DNA of 64,000 bases from Nevskia sp. (GTDB lineage Bacteria; Pseudomonadota; Gammaproteobacteria; Nevskiales; Nevskiaceae), in NCBI GenBank assembly GCA_021732745.1, contig JAKFUK010000001.1, positions 1,066,931 through 1,130,930 on the forward strand. The letters are read 5' to 3'. Under the pieces are notes generated by a model. It ran no database searches, had not been told where the DNA came from, and was given only the letters and a program-made list of their open reading frames with translations. Every line of letters begins with the position of its first letter. The first letter of the stretch is position 1. Shown here in pieces: positions 58,101 to 63,606 of this stretch. The translations under genes and the position numbers were made by a program.

Positions 58101-60827
58101 CACATCGCCATTGCCACCAGCGGTGAAAGCGACGCTGGTGGCGTCGGTCAGAATGGCACCGCCGTCACCCACGCCGCCCGCTGCCGTCAAGGTCACCAGA
58201 TTGCCGCTGACCGTGCCGGCACCCTGCACAAGACCGCCGCTCGCCGCGTTCAGCGTGACGTCGCCGCTGCTGCTGACGTTGCCGCCGACGGTCAGATCGC
58301 CGTTGCTGGTGGTCAGATTGATCGCGCCGCTGCCGGCGCTGCCGCTGAAGCTGGCAGCGTTCGCTTCGGTGATCGCCACTGTGCCAGTGCCGGTCGCGGT
58401 GAAGGCAACCGTATTGGCGGAGGTCCGGATCGCATCGCCGACACCGATCGAACCATTGGCACCACCCGCCGTCAGCACCACGCCATTGCCACTGACCGTG
58501 CCGCCCGCGCGCAGCAGATTGCCGGCGCTGGCGATCAGGCTGACATTGCTGCTGGTCGTGATGTCGTCAGCCACCGTCAGGTTGCCGGTGGTCGCGGTCA
58601 GCACGATATCGCCGCTGTCAGTGATGCCGCTGGCGGCGAGCCCGGAGACGTCAGTCAGGGTCACGCCGCCGGCACCGCTATTGGTGAAACTGGCGGTGGC
58701 GACATCGGTGTTCAGCGCGTTGCCAGTCGATCCGATCCCGGTGGCGGCGTTCAGCACCAAAGCACCGCCGACATTGGTGATGCTGGTCGCCGCACTTTCG
58801 TCGGCGATCGAGCCAGCAACCGCCGTCAGACTGATCTGCCCGCCTTGGCTCAGCACCGACCCGTCTTCCAGCGCGACGTTGCCGGTGGTTGATACCAGCG
58901 ACACCGTGCCGGCAGTGTTGGCGGCATTGGTCTGCTGCAGGGTGGCGACCGTCAGGCCGTTCTGCTCGGTGATGTTGATGTTGCCGGCAGCACCGGTGTT
59001 GACCACCGACAAGCTGCCGACATTGGTCATCAGCGTCACACCGGCGGTGGCCGACGCGGTCAGCAGGTCTGCCGTGATCAGGCCGCCCGTCTGGTTGATG
59101 TCGCCGGCAGCGGCGAGCAGCACGGCATCGCCGCCACCGAGTTCGATGAGGCTGTTGAGCAGGATGCTGGTGCCCGCCGTCAGGTTCAGGTCGAGCACAT
59201 CCGTACCCATCACCGAGGAATCGGTGATGTCGCCGTTGATGGTGATGCTGCCAGCGGCGGTCAGGGTCAGCGATCCGATGCCTGTGCCATTGAAATCAAG
59301 GTCAGCATTGGCATTCCATATGATGTTGCCGGCTTGATCGACGACCGGGCCGACCGTGGTGGTGATCGAAACATCCGCTCCCGCAATCAGAGCGTCGCGG
59401 ATCAGGTCGACGCCCAGAGAGGCGCTGTTGCCCGCCGCGATGAAGGGATCTTCCAGATTGATGTTGGTATTGCCGTCGCCGTTGACGATGGTCAGGTTGA
59501 ACGGGTCGATCAACCACTCGCCACCCAGCCCGCTCGCACTGCGGGCGCTGACATCCGGGGCGCGGTTGATCGCGAAACCGGCGAGGCCGGAGGTTTCGAT
59601 GAAGCCGCCGTTGCCGCCCGCCACACCACCGCGCGCCGTCAGTTCGCCGGCAATGACCGTCGCGTCCTTCGAGAACACGACCACGCTGCCGCCGTCGCCG
59701 TTGTCTGTGGCGTCGGCGGAAACCTTCGCAGTTTCAGCAACATAGGCGCGTTCAGCTTGCAGCAGACCTTCGCCGCCTTCGATGCCGCCGCCGATGCGGA
59801 CGGTACCGCCGCCTTGGGTGCCGGAGGCGTCGATCACGGCATTGCCGGTGACCAGCACGTCGCGGTCGGCGAGCAATTGCACGCTGCCGCCCTGGCTGCC
59901 GGTGGCCCGGATCGCGCCGGTGTTTTCGACGTTGCCGCCGTTGGCGATCAGGCGTACCACGCCGCCTTCGGTGGAAATGCCGCTGGCGTCGATGACGCCG
60001 CTGTTGTTGACCAGGTTGGTGAACAAGTCGCGTGCCGCCGAGGCCTGCAAGACCACGGTGCCGCCTTCGGCACGCAGCTCGCCGCGATTGGCGACCGCAG
60101 GTTCGGCCGCATCGAGCCGGCTGCGCAGTTCGCCGGTGACTTCGACCTGGATCAGGCCGTTGCCGTCGAAATCGAGGAAGGCGCGATCAGCGGCGTCCAG
60201 ATTGATCCGGCCGTAGTTCGCCAGGATCAGGCCGTCGTTGACCACCTTGCCGCCGACCAGACTCACCGAGCCGCCGTTGGCCGCCGCCAGAATGCCGTGA
60301 TTGACCACCGCACCGAGCTGACCGCGCGCGTCGAGCGCCAGACGGCCGGCAAGGAAATCATCCGGCGTCAGGTCCAGCGAACTGGCCAGCAGGCCGCCGA
60401 CATTGACCCGCGCCGTCGCCCCGAAAACGATGCCGCGGGAGTTGATCAGGAACACCTGACCATTGCCGTTGATGGCACCGAAGATCTGGCTGGCGTTCTG
60501 GTCGAGGATGCGGTTCAGCGCGATCGCCGATGTCGACGGTTGCAGGAAGTTGACGGTATCGCCAGCGGCCAGATTGAACGTGGTCCAGTTCAGCGCCAGA
60601 CGGTTCGACTGCTGGTGGATGTTGGTCGTCGAGCCGGCGGTGACGATGCTGCCGCTGCCACCGACCACCACGCCACCGGTCGGATTGGCCAGTGCATCAG
60701 GGGCCAGCAGCGCCGTGCTGCCCAGCGTGACGCCAAGGAAGCAGGCGGCCAGCGGCGTACGGCGACGCAGCAGCGGCCCGGTCGGAAGGGAGGTGGCGAG
60801 CGGACGGGACAGGTTGCGCTGGTTCAT
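46170..60827 (-). CDS. Giant TpsA filamentous haemagglutinin-type adhesin (two-partner secretion exoprotein)
   Basis: An exported protein of about 4885 residues. A long signal peptide (about 1-50, basic start RPLATS... then LLRRRTPLAACFLGVTLGSTALLAPDALA) is followed by the FHA N-terminal TPS domain (about 50-300): GSIVTAGSTTNIHQQSNRLALNWTTFN, then NRILDQNASQIFGAINGNGQ and VFLINSRGIVFG, where INSRG replaces the usual NPNG. The body is a beta-helix of short repeats rich in Gly/Ala/Thr/Ile/Asn, with a central 87-residue repeat array (about residues 2220-3120). I chose the ATG at 60827 because AAGGG lies eight bases before it, which the upstream starts lack. Its partner TpsB ends 12 bases earlier. 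The C terminus, EDQIEKEESDDE, is strongly acidic. No cysteine-pair adhesin tip is seen. Confidence 0.93.
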   Translation of the reverse strand: MNQRNLSRPLATSLPTGPLLRRRTPLAACFLGVTLGSTALLAPDALANPTGGVVVGGSGSIVTAGSTTNIHQQSNRLALNWTTFNLAAGDTVNFLQPSTSAIALNRILDQNASQIFGAINGNGQVFLINSRGIVFGATARVNVGGLLASSLDLTPDDFLAGRLALDARGQLGAVVNHGILAAANGGSVSLVGGKVVNDGLILANYGRINLDAADRAFLDFDGNGLIQVEVTGELRSRLDAAEPAVANRGELRAEGGTVVLQASAARDLFTNLVNNSGVIDASGISTEGGVVRLIANGGNVENTGAIRATGSQGGSVQLLADRDVLVTGNAVIDASGTQGGGTVRIGGGIEGGEGLLQAERAYVAETAKVSADATDNGDGGSVVVFSKDATVIAGELTARGGVAGGNGGFIETSGLAGFAINRAPDVSARSASGLGGEWLIDPFNLTIVNGDGNTNINLEDPFIAAGNSASLGVDLIRDALIAGADVSITTTVGPVVDQAGNIIWNANADLDFNGTGIGSLTLTAAGSITINGDITDSSVMGTDVLDLNLTAGTSILLNSLIELGGGDAVLLAAAGDINQTGGLITADLLTASATAGVTLMTNVGSLSVVNTGAAGNINITEQNGLTVATLQQTNAANTAGTVSLVSTTGNVALEDGSVLSQGGQISLTAVAGSIADESAATSITNVGGALVLNAATGIGSTGNALNTDVATASFTNSGAGGVTLTDVSGLAASGITDSGDIVLTATTGNLTVADDITTSSNVSLIASAGNLLRAGGTVSGNGVVLTAGGANGSIGVGDAIRTSANTVAFTATGTGTVAITEANAASFSGSAGSGAINLTTSNGDLTVGGNVSSSGDVTLNAASGGLVQGAGTVSGNLVTLTAAGGVGDGGAILTDATSVAFTAGGNGDVRITDAAGASFSGTANNGDITLITTTGDLTVGGNITAGAGDNVALTATAGSILRTGGTVTGNAVNLTAGGVSGSIGVVGSEIVTDADDVNFAATGTGTVAISDTGSVSFVGTADAGAVNLTATTGTLTVGGGDIVTAGGSVTLNALASGSGEVDIIGGALVNTTGGGAAGGAVNLVADNVTIGLTGAINSGTASTSIRTQTADRDITLGDAAANQLNISDAELDRITAGGIAIGSTAGSSAITIGGDISPANSNALQLLSGSTISSDPGAQIVVTAITTSSVGGTELSVDASTVAFVNTGGGLVTIADSDALSASGSSDGNVELSTGGGSVLTIGAALSGVNLDLDGAGGVELAADVTASGGLTITSNNNNAITQTGGVLTVAQTAAINAGTGAITLAQAGNDFGGAVALTGGATMITDVDDLTLGALTVGALTVDANGALNLGSGNITGALDADSTNGAITQAGALSISGTSTLDAGNGSIVLNTMGNNFGGGVTADGSAITLRDSGAITLTDIEATAGNVIVNAAGLITATSVIAGGAGDVTLATSGGNIAVGTITATGDDVSLTATVGLISDANAAANNVSANTLTATAASGIDLDTTIASLDASVTGAGAIDLDNSGDLTLTDVDTNNGLIDISTTGTLTATDVVATGGTVSLTAGGNLTAGTVSAAGSSVTLTSGGSILDDSNEATAITANTINLTTAVGGSVGSNVGGGPVPAGYLDVTGTPTLNLVGGTADAYVRFVTNSTVTSAQAGGLGAATNNIGIAVSNAAFQFTGTEFMNIGATNLEVYANAIELNVTAAGQQEIGTTGNVLLTATTGAITAMADGAARDIGAGNLSLNAVTGIGSLLAIDTAVTSLAFANSSSGNVGVNEADGLTVGGSNGGVGTISVSNSSGNLVIGSNLSGGGTVNLSALGGDLLRSGGTVSGNAVNLTATGAVGTPGSAILTDATNVVFTAGSGVNISEDDGAAFSGATTAGNINLVSTTGNLGIAGDIGTPGNVALTASAGNITRSAGTVSAAALSLNASGAIGAPGNAIQSDATSVAFTSGGNVDINDATGTSFSGSSAGGVLRLSSTAGALTVGATGIASNGGAITLTANDVDLAGAVNAGVGAVSIVQATAGRAITLGAELAGELSLTDAELDQVSTSQLSIGNSGSGSITVRADVAAANAAALNLLSGGDITSLAGVTLGAAGLGLDATGNINLGTAASTVDFTAGGNVAIAEADGLSVEGTSGGSVAITSQGGLLNVSAGGINAATTVALTAGATLAGSLATAGTVSGTGIVLSGRDGIALGAGIAASDSLQLLTTNAAISQSAGAVTVTNATTLNAGTGAITLTQAGNDFGGAVTVTGGATQLADSDDLTLGVLTVGNLTVDANGALNLGGGTITGNLDADSTNGAITQTAALTVTGTSLIDAGAGAITLTQANNDFGGVVTLIGGATQIVDINALTLGALTVGNLTVDSNGALDLGSGSISGALDADSTNGDITQTATLTVTGTSSIDAGTGAITLTSEANDFGGAVSLIGGATQIVDVNALTLGALAVGNLMVDSNGALNLGSGTITGNLDADSTNGAITQTAALTVTGTSSIDAGTGAITLTSAANDFGGVVTLTGGATQIVDINALTLGALAVGNLTVDANGALNLGSGTISGNLDADSTNGAITQTAALIVTGTSAIDAGSGAITLTSAANDFGGAVSLGGDTTQIVDINALALGALAVGNLTVDANGALNLGSGTITGNLDADSTNGAITQTAALTVTGTSSIDAGAGAITLTQANNDFGGVVTLTGGETQIADVNALTLGALTVGNLTVDSNGALNLGSGTITGNLDADSTNGDITQTAALTVTGTSSIDAGTGAITLTQANNDFGGAVSLTGGDTQIVDINALTLGALNVGNLTVDANGALNLGSGSINGALDADSTNGAITQTAALTVTGTSSIDAGTGAITLVSAANDFGGAVSLAGGATQIADINALTLGALAVGNLNVDANGALNLGSGTITGNLDADSTNGAITQSGALTVTGTSLIDAGSGAITLTQAANDFGGAVSLTGGATQIVDINALTLGALTVGSLTVDSNGALNLGSGTITGNLDADSTNGAITQTAALTVTGTSAIDAGTGAITLTSAANDFGGAVTLTGGATQIADINALTLGALNVGSLTVDANGALNLGSGTISGNLDADSTNGAITQTAALTVTGTSAIDAGTGAITLNNAANLFGGSVAASGSNVAISDSSDLLLAGITATGTATLASAGAITQTAGTVLDVGTLNTQSGAATTLNNANLVDVLGSVGAAGFSLVNAQGLVVGGPVNGGASTALSTTAGDLTLNGALAGTSTTLTAAGAISQSVGGVITATTLSTSSGGDTSLGAANQVATLGAVTADNFIFINALALNVNGPLTVPGDISIATTAGALTIGTAVSGDAVSLESAGGLALTAAVNGSSVDLRTTAGDITQTASGIITADTLTAVAIGDIVLGAANLVGTLGAVRADNLLFNNAQALNVTGPLNIGGGNGDLSISTTAGTLSLDSAIMADDVVLSSAAALTLDNAIDATTVSLTASGGNISQSAGGEISADTLTASASGNVLLGGANRVDTLAGVSAANLVFNNAQALTVAGPLVLGSGGDISISTTAGNLGLTSALTGDQVSLTAGDAITQTAAGIVTANRLNLAAGGDVALNAANRVVTLGAVTADNLAFQNAQLLNVAGPVSIGGGNGSIDITTTLGNLQILGNLDGGAVSLRSENDLRLEASIFADSLSLDSGNFILQFSGIIDTAFLTGRADNAVILQRANLIDTLGPFTAAGFLLSNAQTLHVIGPINGGGSADLATTVGDLVLDANITSAGNIFNAAGSIITLSGTVSGNTLTAIAGNGITLNTAVDFFATGATTLGDINITEADAITLNTINAAAGAVNITAGGNIVLNRVSGDTATLVSGGAISTQTGGLLSAGAATATAVNGIQLISAVDSLDATVTGTGNILVNEADAITLTALDAAAGNIAVMAGGAISADQVAASGSVGLLTTAGDIAIGDVSGSSADVNAAGSISTQAGGLLSAGSVTASAANGINLVTDIDALTATVSGTGDLAVSEADAITLSALSTANGDIAVSAGGAIAVNTITATGGDVVLNSAAAISQQAGGRVSAGNLTASAVSGIMLNTAVDSLTATVSGPGAIAINETNAITLTSLRTTAGNIGVTAGGMITATDVAASGDVALSTTAGGIAVETVSGNAVALNSAGAITAVDSDAEADIVATSLVLNAATGIGTGAGGALDVRAASITATSTNGDIALDSLATGAVTVGNLATGTGSILLNQTGGQSLNVTAASTGSGNIGIGNAGGSLTVASATAGGAGDLSLSTTGSGDLVIGSLSADGDDVLLTSAAAISDGNGAARNVLAGSLTATAVGGIGAADALETEVASLRFTSGSGGVGFANGRAAGVNVAGSSGSGAITITEALGDLVVGGDITSSAGVTLAATAGNLQRLAGTVSGTAVSLTAGAAIGAPGAALLTDADSIVFSAGGAGSVTISEVDAAAVSGTAGSGDIVITTGGDLTVAGNIATSGNNTLTATGGSIIGGAGTVSGNLLSLTAGGVNGAIGSVANALLTDAGSIAFSASGTGDVVINERDGLSVSGSTGSGDIVIATGNGGDLSVTGLLSTTGAVSLDAAGDLAVNAAVNGNAVALVSGGDIDQTASGIITAAELSGMSAGTTTLTALNQVDRLGDFATNGFSLRNGRTLTVDSGAVVNGGSGNVDISTTAGDILINGTLQSQHPVAVDGTVRLTSAGAIVQGVGGLILADVLTGSSVGAASFGSEDQFLANRIGTISNFDVGGNFSITNNMTLFVDGIDATGFTTYIGVRGGSIRQVGASVIRNTTGRYSASNGGIGLQGSGPGRSLQVIGTGNQTVIDVDIRPAYINARTASGLPLLIDGVGGFNTALVSSTGLVQNSSNVSDSYVDPAVINASFKSYGIVPSGMRLPEDQIEKEESDDE
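51480..54170 (-). repeat. 261-bp tandem repeat array inside tpsA (about ten copies)
   Basis: The string GCCATTGGT begins at 51561, 51822, 52083, 52344, 52605, 52866, 53127, 53388, 53649 and 53910, an exact 261-base period, then a degenerate copy at 54171. Each unit is 87 codons: ITQTAALTVTGTSSIDAGTG, then AITLTSAANDFGGVVTLTGG, ATQIVDINALTLGALAVGNL, and TVDANGALNLGSG... ADSTNGA. Copies differ by scattered substitutions only, never by indels. Single, less similar copies lie near 56727 and 56988. The period preserves the reading frame, so copy-number change would shorten or lengthen the adhesin stalk. Confidence 0.95.
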
Positions 60828-60839
60828 GGTCATCACCCT

Positions 60840-63203
60840 TCAAAACGAGAAGCCAAGCTGGCCGTAGACGTGGTAATCGTTGCCGTCGGACGCCTGGGCG
60901 TTGGACAGCGGCACGGCACCGGAGACATGGAACTGCATCTGGTAGAAACGCGGCAGGCGGAAGATCAAGCCGCCGCCGACACCGCTGCGGGTCAGGGTGT
61001 TGCCGCCGTTGCCGCGATGCTGGCCAGCGGCGGCGGCGGTGGCGTAATCGCCGAACACCTCGAATTCGAGCACTTCCTTCCACGGCCGGCCGTAGAACGG
61101 CGATACCGCGTCGGCAAAGCCGGGCGCGTCGACGTGGTATTCGAGCGCACCGTAGACGCCGCGATCGTTGAGCACATCGACGATCGGATAGGCGCGCACG
61201 CTTTCCGGGCCGCCGAGCGCGAACTGCTCGATGGCGATCAGGGCATCGCCGGTGTACTGGCCGCGCGCCTTGACGATCAGGCGCTGGGTCTTGGTCAGAA
61301 ACTGCAAGCGCGTGTAGCCGAGCGTGCCGAGCAGGAACTGGCGGTCGTTGGAAACGCCGGGCGCGATCAGCGAATCATTGGCGACCGACTTGCGAACGCC
61401 GAGTTCGAAGACATCGACGCCCTTGAACTGCTTGTCGGTGCGGTTGGCGACCAGATTCGCCGACACCACACCGACGCGATCATCGGAGAAGGTCGCGACG
61501 ATCGAATCGAGCCTGGAAGTTTCGTAAGTCCCCAGCAGATTGGCGGTGACTTTCAGATCCGGCGTATTGATGAACTTCCACTCGAAGCCGCCGTAGTAGT
61601 TCGACGACGGGCCGTTCAGACCGAGCGGTGCCAGCGAACCGGAGTTGATCTGCAACTGGTTGCGGCTGTAGCCGAGCAAAGCCGCGAATCCGCGCACGAG
61701 ATTGATCGGTGCCCGATAAGTGGCCGTGCCGAACAGGTTGTTGTCCGGGTAATAGCCGTACTCGAACAGGCCGGTGAAGCTGTCGCCGTAGCCCAGCGGA
61801 TTGTTCCAGGTGAAGCCGGCCTGGGCGCGGTAGCGGCCGGTGAACGAGTTGCCGAAGTTGTTGGTGCCAACCCTGAATTCCACTGGCCGCTTGGCTTCGG
61901 TGGCCAGCAGCAGCAGATCGGTATCGCCGGGGGCGGCACCGGGCTGGAAAGTCGAAGTGACCGTCACCCCGGGCAGATCCTTGATGTACAGCAGCGCCGT
62001 TTCGACTTCGCTCTTGATCAGCGGCTTGTCGCGCAGCGGCCGCGCCGGGCCACTCAGCGTCGCTTCCGAGTAGCGCTTGTTGCCCTTGACGATGATCTTG
62101 GCCAGCCGGCCTTCGAGCACATCGATGCGAATTTTTTCATCGGCACCGATCGACTGCGCCGGCAGGAAGGCCCGCGCCAGGATGAAGCCGGCCGCCTTGT
62201 AGACCTCGGTGATGCGATCGGCGACCGCCTGCATCTGCGCGAAGCTCAGCTTGATCGGGCCGCCGCCGTCAGCCGCCAGACGCGCGTATTCGGCATCGGC
62301 CAGCGCCTGCATCGCGGCGGGCGTGATGCCCAGTTCGGCGTGATCGGCAACGCCGGTGACGGTGAAGCCGCGCACGCCGACCGTCGGCATCGGCGCGTCG
62401 GCTTCGGGACGATCGCGCAGTGGCGGCACGGCAACCACCACCGGTGCCGGTGGCAGGCCCTCGACCACCTCGATGCGCACCGTCTTGTCGTCACCGACCG
62501 ACTGCCCCGGCAGATAAGCCTGCGACTGCGTGAAGCCCGCTGCCTGGTAGCGTTCGGCGATGCGATCAGCCACCCGCTGCAATTGCGCGTAGCTGAGCAT
62601 CGAGCCCTCGCCGGCGGCGGCGCTCAAGTTCGCATACTCGGTGTCGGCCAGCGCCTGGATCGCCTGCGCCGTGATGCCGAGATCGGCATGCTCGCCGACC
62701 CCCGTCACCTTGACGCCGCGCACCGCGATGGTCGGTACCTGGGCATCGGCCGGATTGCGATCCTGCGGTGCCAGCACGGTGCGATGGTCGACAGATGTCG
62801 ATTCCGGGGCTGCGGTCGATACCGTGGCCGTTGCCGGCACCGGCCGGGCCTCCGATCGGGCGGGCGCGGTGGCCGGGGTGCGGGCCGCTGCCGCTTCCGG
62901 GCGCGCCGGTGTCGCAGCTGTCGGCGTCTGCGCCGCAGTGCTTACTGGCGGCGCGGCAGGCGGCTCGACCGGCGTTGCCGCTGCGGCGGCTGGAGAATCG
63001 GTCACGGTGGCGGCCGGGGGTTCCACGGGGGGTGCCGCCGGTGCCGATTTCGGCGGCGCGACCGGGCGCGCCGGTGTTGCCGGTGCCGGCTTCTCCTTCG
63101 AGCAGGCCGGAACCGCCAGTGCCAGCGCCAGTATCGCCGCCCGCAAACGGGCAGCACCCGGATTGACCGGCAGCAGGCGCAGGGATTCTCGATTCGATTT
63201 CAT
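60840..63203 (-). CDS. TpsB (FhaC/ShlB-type) outer-membrane transporter with extra N-terminal regions
   Basis: A 787-residue TpsB, versus about 550-590 usual. The signal region ends with VPAC at 31-34, a possible lipobox. Residues 35-150 are a Pro/Ala-rich linker. Two near-identical POTRA_2-like modules follow: about 157-249 (VRGVKVTGVGEHADLGIT, then AAGFTQSQAYLPGQSVGDDK) and about 273-365 (VRGFTVTGVADHAELGIT, AAGFILARAFLPAQSIG). Each is preceded by a similar RDRP/QDRNP-type lead. Residues 366-440 form a third ShlB-type POTRA (KGNKRYSEATL...). The 16-strand barrel occupies about 455-787 with the TPS signature GGPESVRAYP and a C-terminal Phe. It starts with GGGAG ahead of the ATG; the small ORF overlaps it as ATGA. 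It should export the downstream TpsA. Confidence 0.93.
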   Translation of the reverse strand: MKSNRESLRLLPVNPGAARLRAAILALALAVPACSKEKPAPATPARPVAPPKSAPAAPPVEPPAATVTDSPAAAAATPVEPPAAPPVSTAAQTPTAATPARPEAAAARTPATAPARSEARPVPATATVSTAAPESTSVDHRTVLAPQDRNPADAQVPTIAVRGVKVTGVGEHADLGITAQAIQALADTEYANLSAAAGEGSMLSYAQLQRVADRIAERYQAAGFTQSQAYLPGQSVGDDKTVRIEVVEGLPPAPVVVAVPPLRDRPEADAPMPTVGVRGFTVTGVADHAELGITPAAMQALADAEYARLAADGGGPIKLSFAQMQAVADRITEVYKAAGFILARAFLPAQSIGADEKIRIDVLEGRLAKIIVKGNKRYSEATLSGPARPLRDKPLIKSEVETALLYIKDLPGVTVTSTFQPGAAPGDTDLLLLATEAKRPVEFRVGTNNFGNSFTGRYRAQAGFTWNNPLGYGDSFTGLFEYGYYPDNNLFGTATYRAPINLVRGFAALLGYSRNQLQINSGSLAPLGLNGPSSNYYGGFEWKFINTPDLKVTANLLGTYETSRLDSIVATFSDDRVGVVSANLVANRTDKQFKGVDVFELGVRKSVANDSLIAPGVSNDRQFLLGTLGYTRLQFLTKTQRLIVKARGQYTGDALIAIEQFALGGPESVRAYPIVDVLNDRGVYGALEYHVDAPGFADAVSPFYGRPWKEVLEFEVFGDYATAAAAGQHRGNGGNTLTRSGVGGGLIFRLPRFYQMQFHVSGAVPLSNAQASDGNDYHVYGQLGFSF

Positions 63204-63364
63204 GTCAGCTCCCAAGGATTGGCGCGGCGCTGCCCTGAGGGCGCGCCGGTCTTTTCGTGATCTGGTTGGCCGTTCAGGTCGGCGGGGGCTCGGTGGCAGG
63301 GACCCTGCTGCACCGTGCTGCGGCGTACCACTTCCGATGTGGAGATCGGTATATCGGACGGCAT
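63200..63364 (-). CDS. Possible 54-residue leader ORF coupled to tpsB
   Basis: An ORF from an ATG at 63364 with GGGAG seven bases upstream, ending in TGA that overlaps the tpsB ATG (ATGA). It would encode a basic, polar peptide, MPSDIPISTSEVVRRSTVQQ onward, ending RRANPWELT. No signal, membrane or cysteine-pair features are seen. Its codon use (ATA, CGA, ACA, TCA) is less GC-biased than its neighbours. The good ribosome site and the overlap favour translation, perhaps as a regulatory leader; the odd composition argues that it may be chance. Confidence 0.4.
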   Translation of the reverse strand: MPSDIPISTSEVVRRSTVQQGPCHRAPADLNGQPDHEKTGAPSGQRRANPWELT

Positions 63365-63423
63365 GTGAATGCTCCCGTAAACCTCTAGTCGCCTCTGTAC
63401 CGCCCCGGCTCCCCTACGACCCG

Positions 63424-63467
63424 GGACGCCGGTTGCCACGGCAACCCGCAAGTTGCCTTTTGCGTCC
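63424..63467 (-). promoter_or_regulatory. Structured leader with mutually exclusive hairpins before the TPS operon
   Basis: On the minus strand GGACGC (63462-63467) and GCGTCC (63424-63429) can close an outer stem. Inside it, GGCAAC (63452-63457), GGTTGCC (63440-63446) and GGCAACC (63431-63437) allow either hairpin 1 (first with second) or hairpin 2 (second with third), but not both. The region sits about 60 bases before the small ORF. Such alternatives are usual in riboswitches and attenuators. Its identity is unknown. The rest of the gap (63365-63606) shows no gene. Confidence 0.45.
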
Positions 63468-63606
63468 GCGCCTCAGCCGCAGTGGCGACTGCCGTAGCGA
63501 CTTGCCACCGGGGCTGCCATTGAACCAGTCGCGATGCCCGCACGCACTGCGAAAGCTACTACGACTGCGTCGACAATGAGAACCACCGCACGATGCTGGC
63601 AAGCGA

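Noticed and set aside
54192-58892. A plus-strand frame of about 1570 codons, antisense to tpsA
   Set aside because: Same explanation: compositional shadow of the minus-strand adhesin. It is rich in Ala/Gly/Asp/Arg with no motifs.
59334-63260. A plus-strand frame of about 1300 codons spanning the tpsA/tpsB junction
   Set aside because: It crosses two well supported minus-strand genes and has no recognisable motif.
63365-63606. A confirmed c-di-GMP-I riboswitch before the TPS operon
   Set aside because: Only fragments resemble the consensus, and the order of conserved blocks does not match. I list it only as an unidentified structured leader.
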